From Prevotellaceae bacterium (GTDB taxonomy: Bacteria > Bacteroidota > Bacteroidia > Bacteroidales > Paludibacteraceae), in contig JACJXK010000009.1 of assembly GCA_020636675.1 (NCBI GenBank), positions 20,495 to 84,494 on the forward strand: a stretch of DNA of 64,000 nucleotides, in the 5' to 3' direction. Both the position numbers and the translations under genes were made by a program. The notes beneath the pieces were generated by a model. The model did no database searches. It was given only the letters and a program-made list of their open reading frames with translations, and was not told the DNA's origin. Positions 60,901-64,000 of this stretch are shown in pieces (position 1 is the stretch's first letter; each line of letters starts with the position of its first letter).

Positions 60901-63900
60901 CAGTACGACCCCGTACACCTACTACTATACGTTGATGGACGCGAGCGAGCCGACCAATTGTACGAGCGAGCCGGCCAAATACGAGTTTACGGTGAAGCCG
61001 AAGGCGAAGGTTACGATAGAAGTTGCTTACGACTGCGACATGACCACCCTGACAGCTAAGACGGAACCGTCCGTCGACGTGACGGCGACGTGGACGTTGG
61101 CCGCAGGCAAGTCTACGGACAACCCGCTGATATTGGACGGCATCACCAACGGGGCCGGCGCATATTCCGTAGTCGCCACTGCGGATGGCTATTGCGACAG
61201 CGAGCCGGCGGAGGAGACGGTGAAGTTCCACACTACACCGGATGCGATAAAGTTCACGGTTTCGGAATACCTGAAGATGGACGGCACACCGGACTATGCG
61301 AAGATAGACGCCGCAGCAGCTGCGGCAAAGATGGCCGACGGCGAAGTGACCGTCTACTGGTCGGCACCGCAGGGGCCAACCTCTTTGGACGAGTCTGCGA
61401 CGCAGAGTGCGCCGGCATCGGGCTATACCGATACGCGTGCCAATCCGACTCCGAATATGGGCAGCATGGACGACGAGTTCTTCTACTATTGGGTATACCA
61501 GGAGAGAAAGAACGGCGACGTGACCTGCCAGGGCGACACGAATCTGGTTGTGGTCCCTATCTTGGGAGCTCCGTCGCCGATAGTCCATGACACGACCTAC
61601 TGCGTAAACAGTACGGTTGCCGCTGCCATCGGAGAGAATGTGAAGATAAACCAGGCCAAGGCCAACAAGACATACGAGCTGGTGTGGTACGACGGGGTGG
61701 ATGCGAATACCGCTCCTGACGTCACTACTGCGGGCACGACCACCTATTCGGTAGCCCAGAGGGAGACCGGCACCACCAACGAGAGCGCAAAGCGTAGCTT
61801 TACGATTACGGTTATAGGTGTGGACAAGCCGAATGTGGCCGACAATACGCTGGCCTATTGCGCGGGTGCGTCAGCGACCGCCGTAGTGGCGAAGAAGGTG
61901 GACGACAACTCCAAATATCTGTACGCGGACGCATTCGTGTGGAGCGAGGGCGGAGGCGCGGAGAGCGCAGCTGCACCTACACCGGATACGGAGGTGACAG
62001 CCACCACCACCTATGAGTATTCCGTATACCAGACCTATAAGATACCGGCTACGGGCGAGGTGTGTAAGGGCGACCCGTCCACGTTCGAGGTGAAGGTGAC
62101 CTACGTTCCGGTCCTGAAGACGGAGAGCGTGCTCTACCTGAAGTCGGACGCGGAGAACGGCACGTTCGCCAAGAACATCAAACAGCAGAACCCGAGCGTG
62201 TATAGCGGCGAGGAGGCGGGAGCCACGCTGAACTGGTACGAGTCTGACTGCACGACCCCGATCACCGGCACGCCGACACCGACTGTCGACCCTACTATGC
62301 CGGAAGGCACGGACCAGACGGTTACCTACTGCGTGAGCCAGACGGTAGACGGCTGCGAGAGCGGAAGGGAGAAGGTGGAGGTCACGATCAGCGACGCTCC
62401 GGTACCAACGGTGAAGAACCTGTCCTACTGCGAAGGCTCGACGGCCACGGAGCTCACCGCGACGATCAACGAGATGGTGGCGCCGGCCTCCAGCTACGAA
62501 CTGTTGTGGTACGACTCGGACAAGAAATCATTGACGGGAGCTCCTACGCCGAGCACGGCTATGAAGTCCGGCGAGACGCAGAAGAGCGAATACGTATACT
62601 ACGTGACACAGAAGAACAAGACGACGGGAGCGGAGAGCAGCCCGGCCAAGATGACGGTCACGGTCTACGCCAACCCTACACTAAAGATAACCGATCCGGC
62701 TGCGGTCTGCGAGACGAAGGTCGACCTGACCTTGGCGGTCGCCCAGACCAACGAGATATCTGGCATGAGCTATAATAAGAGCTACTACTCGGATGCGGCC
62801 GGCACGACGGCGCAGAACACCATGGTCGGCGAGTCCGGCACCTACTACGTGCAGTACACGTACGACGTGCAGAGCGAGGGTGGCGAGGCTTGCAAGTCCG
62901 AGATGAAGCCTATCAAGGTCGTTGTCGACACGTTGACGTTCAGAAGCGAGGACGTGACGACATGTCCGGGCATGGCGGCCAAGTTCACGGCTACGGCGGA
63001 GACGAACGCGGGAACGCCGAAATACGCATGGACGGGACCCGGCGACGCAGGTGATGGAGCGGAGTTCGAGACGAAGAAGTTCACGGGCAGCAACTACGGC
63101 GACACGTTCGACTATACGTTGGAGGTGACGGCCGGAACCTGTACGAAGAGCAAGACGTATAAGGTTACGTTGGGCGAAGGCCCTGTGGAGGGATCACTGA
63201 CGCTGGCCGACGCCGACAACGAGGACTCTCCGGTGAAGGGTTATACAAACAACGCGACTGCGGATGCGTACTACTTCTGCGGCGGTACGGTCACGGTGAC
63301 TCCGGGTTATACGAAGAACGATGGTACGGACTTCGTATTGGAAACACCGGGCGGACAGACGACGTCGGGTACGACGTTCACAGCTACGGAGGCGGGAGTA
63401 TATACTCTGTCCTTCATCAACGGCTGTCCGACGAAAGTTAACTTCGAGATAAAGGACGCTTCTATAAAGATAAAGCATGACGAGCCACAGAAGCTGGAGA
63501 TGTGCGAGGGCGATGCCTTCACGGCCACACTGAAAGTGACCCACGCCACGGACTACACCACGGCATGGTACAAGGACGGGGTTGAGATAGCCGGAGCTAC
63601 GGCGGACAGCTATACGTTAGACTCCACAACCAAGGCGGACGGCGGCCTCTACAAGGCGGTGTCCAAGAGCCACGGATGCGTGAGCGAGGACGAGATAGGC
63701 ACTCTGTTGGTGAAGACCTACATACAGTTCGAGAACCAGACGGAACCGTACATAGTTACCAGAGGCGAAGTCGTGAGCATACCGGTCAGGATAACGGAAC
63801 CGGCCAGCGGCACGATAGCGTCCACATCATGGAAGGAGAACGGCACGGAGACCTACAACGGCTTGAAGAACATGCTGACGGTTGCCGCCGACCACAAATA

Positions 63901-64000
63901 TGACATACTGATGACGGATCCGGCCCACTGCGACGCCAAGACGACGGCGGAGGTGTGGGTTGACGCCAAGCTGGTGCTGTCCACCGACTTCGCGGACACG
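57956..64000 (+). CDS. Giant secreted protein with Ig-like repeats (right end cut by window)
   Basis: The frame is open from ATG at 57956 to the window end, 2015 codons with no stop. A signal peptide (LILKVAIGIFAFLLPIHASG, about residues 7-26) leads to an Asp/Ser/Thr-rich N-terminal region. An Ig-like domain follows near 260-330 (VCLGGESSVLSL, YQWYRDGVAIAGATGQTYKH), then a jelly-roll-like domain near 360-590. From about residue 830 come many Ig-like repeats, each with an entry Cys (FCEG, YCVN, YCAG, YCEG), a WY core (DILWYAGPD, ELVWYDG, ELLWYDSD) and a TYYYT-type strand. The end of the gene, where a T9SS sorting domain is expected, lies outside. Codon use changes sharply near 60490: AT-rich third positions before, GC-rich after. 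It follows a PorP/SprF-like gene, so it is a probable T9SS surface adhesin. Confidence 0.88.
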   Translation, partial: MKKRMKLILKVAIGIFAFLLPIHASGQGTDLVLVSATDFSVSGGEDDYYHSTDMIDGYTGVIKPNITIGGSFTLVDTTGSNATESSFLDSQHYAVTPNPIRLDSLRMYDNADSGEWGLVFSGGKKGLSGNTVAMTYTVNGLKNNAEYQVEIEWCNPLSATYLNPSGSNPDPHLTGGYQSQIKVGTNNTQIDGTNAGSPGTTAGVCKTQIISSPSSTTTTQGPIVGGKLEVNVIINQMGAGEAIMIKSIKVYSKVDVAISGLQEVCLGGESSVLSLTASYVDSKYQWYRDGVAIAGATGQTYKHESSLTASSTSDGSKTYQYTVKVTAANGDVIESDPFEMKDVLCCGSVEKPSSRKLIWQDDFGTFTSTGNYWIWDYTDIDEPKKVSKTTADGWTYGLDYSIPGASYLSTVAGEGTYSVAANVTCVWDNNPTAGGTQWGWQATAMNGLHPAENGWVFVPDHTYDGSAYGAMLFLNCGNQPNETIYDREITGLCEKKVTVKCFIGNFSASDYPVKVYIKATDVASGVSKVSQTVTRYSMEKFGTPSGQGWQEVSVDIELTTNTPVLKFEIISEAGGADQNKLGNDLILDDIQVYTCANPSVQMYFDDQTFALDTASCEGEDVSLFVDKTKMIENYYGDDARYIYQWTANPEDKKSWKSVLPAVTDKTFVNDMSEIFANFLPDDKIYFRVVLATDDIFASYGGVTGYYNPDEACSSYTVSDTIVAKVSCPSCTEPKDPVIKATGGVVSATKKRVDLCSGESTVLTTNDITGIDKSGAAYSDYTISWYKETTASSALSPNTSAVTADPLTVAYADATELGTKYIVRVHDNFENATGTKTCDKFDTILVVANPKPDKTLTVPEAFCEGKLKTEPNKEITGYDILWYAGPDTVTGADEPTVTSVKAENSPMTLYYVLKDKTTGCRGEANEYEIKVNAIPEETLAAIADFCEGDATAKLPDSEKGYKVKWYKEDKSTEAEETLANLAGSTTPYTYYYTLMDASEPTNCTSEPAKYEFTVKPKAKVTIEVAYDCDMTTLTAKTEPSVDVTATWTLAAGKSTDNPLILDGITNGAGAYSVVATADGYCDSEPAEETVKFHTTPDAIKFTVSEYLKMDGTPDYAKIDAAAAAAKMADGEVTVYWSAPQGPTSLDESATQSAPASGYTDTRANPTPNMGSMDDEFFYYWVYQERKNGDVTCQGDTNLVVVPILGAPSPIVHDTTYCVNSTVAAAIGENVKINQAKANKTYELVWYDGVDANTAPDVTTAGTTTYSVAQRETGTTNESAKRSFTITVIGVDKPNVADNTLAYCAGASATAVVAKKVDDNSKYLYADAFVWSEGGGAESAAAPTPDTEVTATTTYEYSVYQTYKIPATGEVCKGDPSTFEVKVTYVPVLKTESVLYLKSDAENGTFAKNIKQQNPSVYSGEEAGATLNWYESDCTTPITGTPTPTVDPTMPEGTDQTVTYCVSQTVDGCESGREKVEVTISDAPVPTVKNLSYCEGSTATELTATINEMVAPASSYELLWYDSDKKSLTGAPTPSTAMKSGETQKSEYVYYVTQKNKTTGAESSPAKMTVTVYANPTLKITDPAAVCETKVDLTLAVAQTNEISGMSYNKSYYSDAAGTTAQNTMVGESGTYYVQYTYDVQSEGGEACKSEMKPIKVVVDTLTFRSEDVTTCPGMAAKFTATAETNAGTPKYAWTGPGDAGDGAEFETKKFTGSNYGDTFDYTLEVTAGTCTKSKTYKVTLGEGPVEGSLTLADADNEDSPVKGYTNNATADAYYFCGGTVTVTPGYTKNDGTDFVLETPGGQTTSGTTFTATEAGVYTLSFINGCPTKVNFEIKDASIKIKHDEPQKLEMCEGDAFTATLKVTHATDYTTAWYKDGVEIAGATADSYTLDSTTKADGGLYKAVSKSHGCVSEDEIGTLLVKTYIQFENQTEPYIVTRGEVVSIPVRITEPASGTIASTSWKENGTETYNGLKNMLTVAADHKYDILMTDPAHCDAKTTAEVWVDAKLVLSTDFADT

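Noticed and set aside
60647..61588. 313-codon open frame on the minus strand
   Set aside because: It lies wholly inside the giant plus-strand gene, whose GC-rich third positions remove stops from the opposite strand. Arg/Val-rich translation without motifs.

Overview
The window comes from a moderate-GC Bacteroidota chromosome, most likely order Bacteroidales. The evidence is gene content (type IX secretion genes, GT3 glycogen synthase with a DUF3417-type phosphorylase, GGGtGRT protein, DUF4827 and DUF6769 families), promoter-like sequences of the Bacteroides type (-7 TAnnTTTG with TTG or TTTG about 19 bases upstream), and few Shine-Dalgarno sites. The genus cannot be fixed from the sequence alone. 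No rRNA, tRNA, insertion sequence or CRISPR array was recognised.

Layout. 1-586 is the 5' part of a CE15 glucuronoyl esterase running off the left edge. 1.1-3.4 kb holds queE/queD (7-deazaguanine), a small membrane protein and miaA. 3.5-7.8 kb is a glycogen pair (phosphorylase, synthase), then ridA. lptD (outer membrane LPS assembly) lies divergent from an N-acetylmuramoyl-L-alanine amidase and an MlaD-like protein at 8.3-13.4 kb. dnaA with an AT-rich leader follows, then a pRiA4b ORF-3-like gene. 16.5-19.8 kb is a five-gene envelope operon built on a VTC domain protein and a DUF4956 membrane protein. A YejM-like sulfatase, the IscU-like/GGGtGRT pair and a nucleotidyltransferase bring the map to 24.7 kb.

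Five type IX secretion system (T9SS) genes are spread through the window: porT (24.8 kb), sprA/sov (26.7-34.2 kb, next to ruvA), porW/sprE and porX (43.3-48.3 kb, after dxr and rseP), and a porP/sprF-like gene (56.8 kb). The last is followed by a very large secreted protein with Ig-like repeats that is still open at the right edge. Together these supply the outer membrane translocon, accessory lipoprotein, cytoplasmic regulator and a probable substrate. Between them are an AAA/PD-(D/E)XK gene, a DHH phosphoesterase, two FKBP-like lipoproteins, an rRNA/tRNA methyltransferase, a degenerate M23 protein, and a His-rich leader gene plus a CzcBAC-type metal efflux operon (50.1-56.2 kb).

The most unusual DNA is at 48.4-50.0 kb. 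It is a non-coding tandem array with a 265-bp period whose unit carries four hairpins built on a CCTAC(G/A)GG core, two of them sharing a CTACAAATAG tag in opposite orientation, so it looks like a REP/BIME-type element amplified recently. A related dispersed repeat occurs downstream of three genes. The giant adhesin-like gene changes codon composition abruptly near 60.5 kb, which suggests a mosaic origin.
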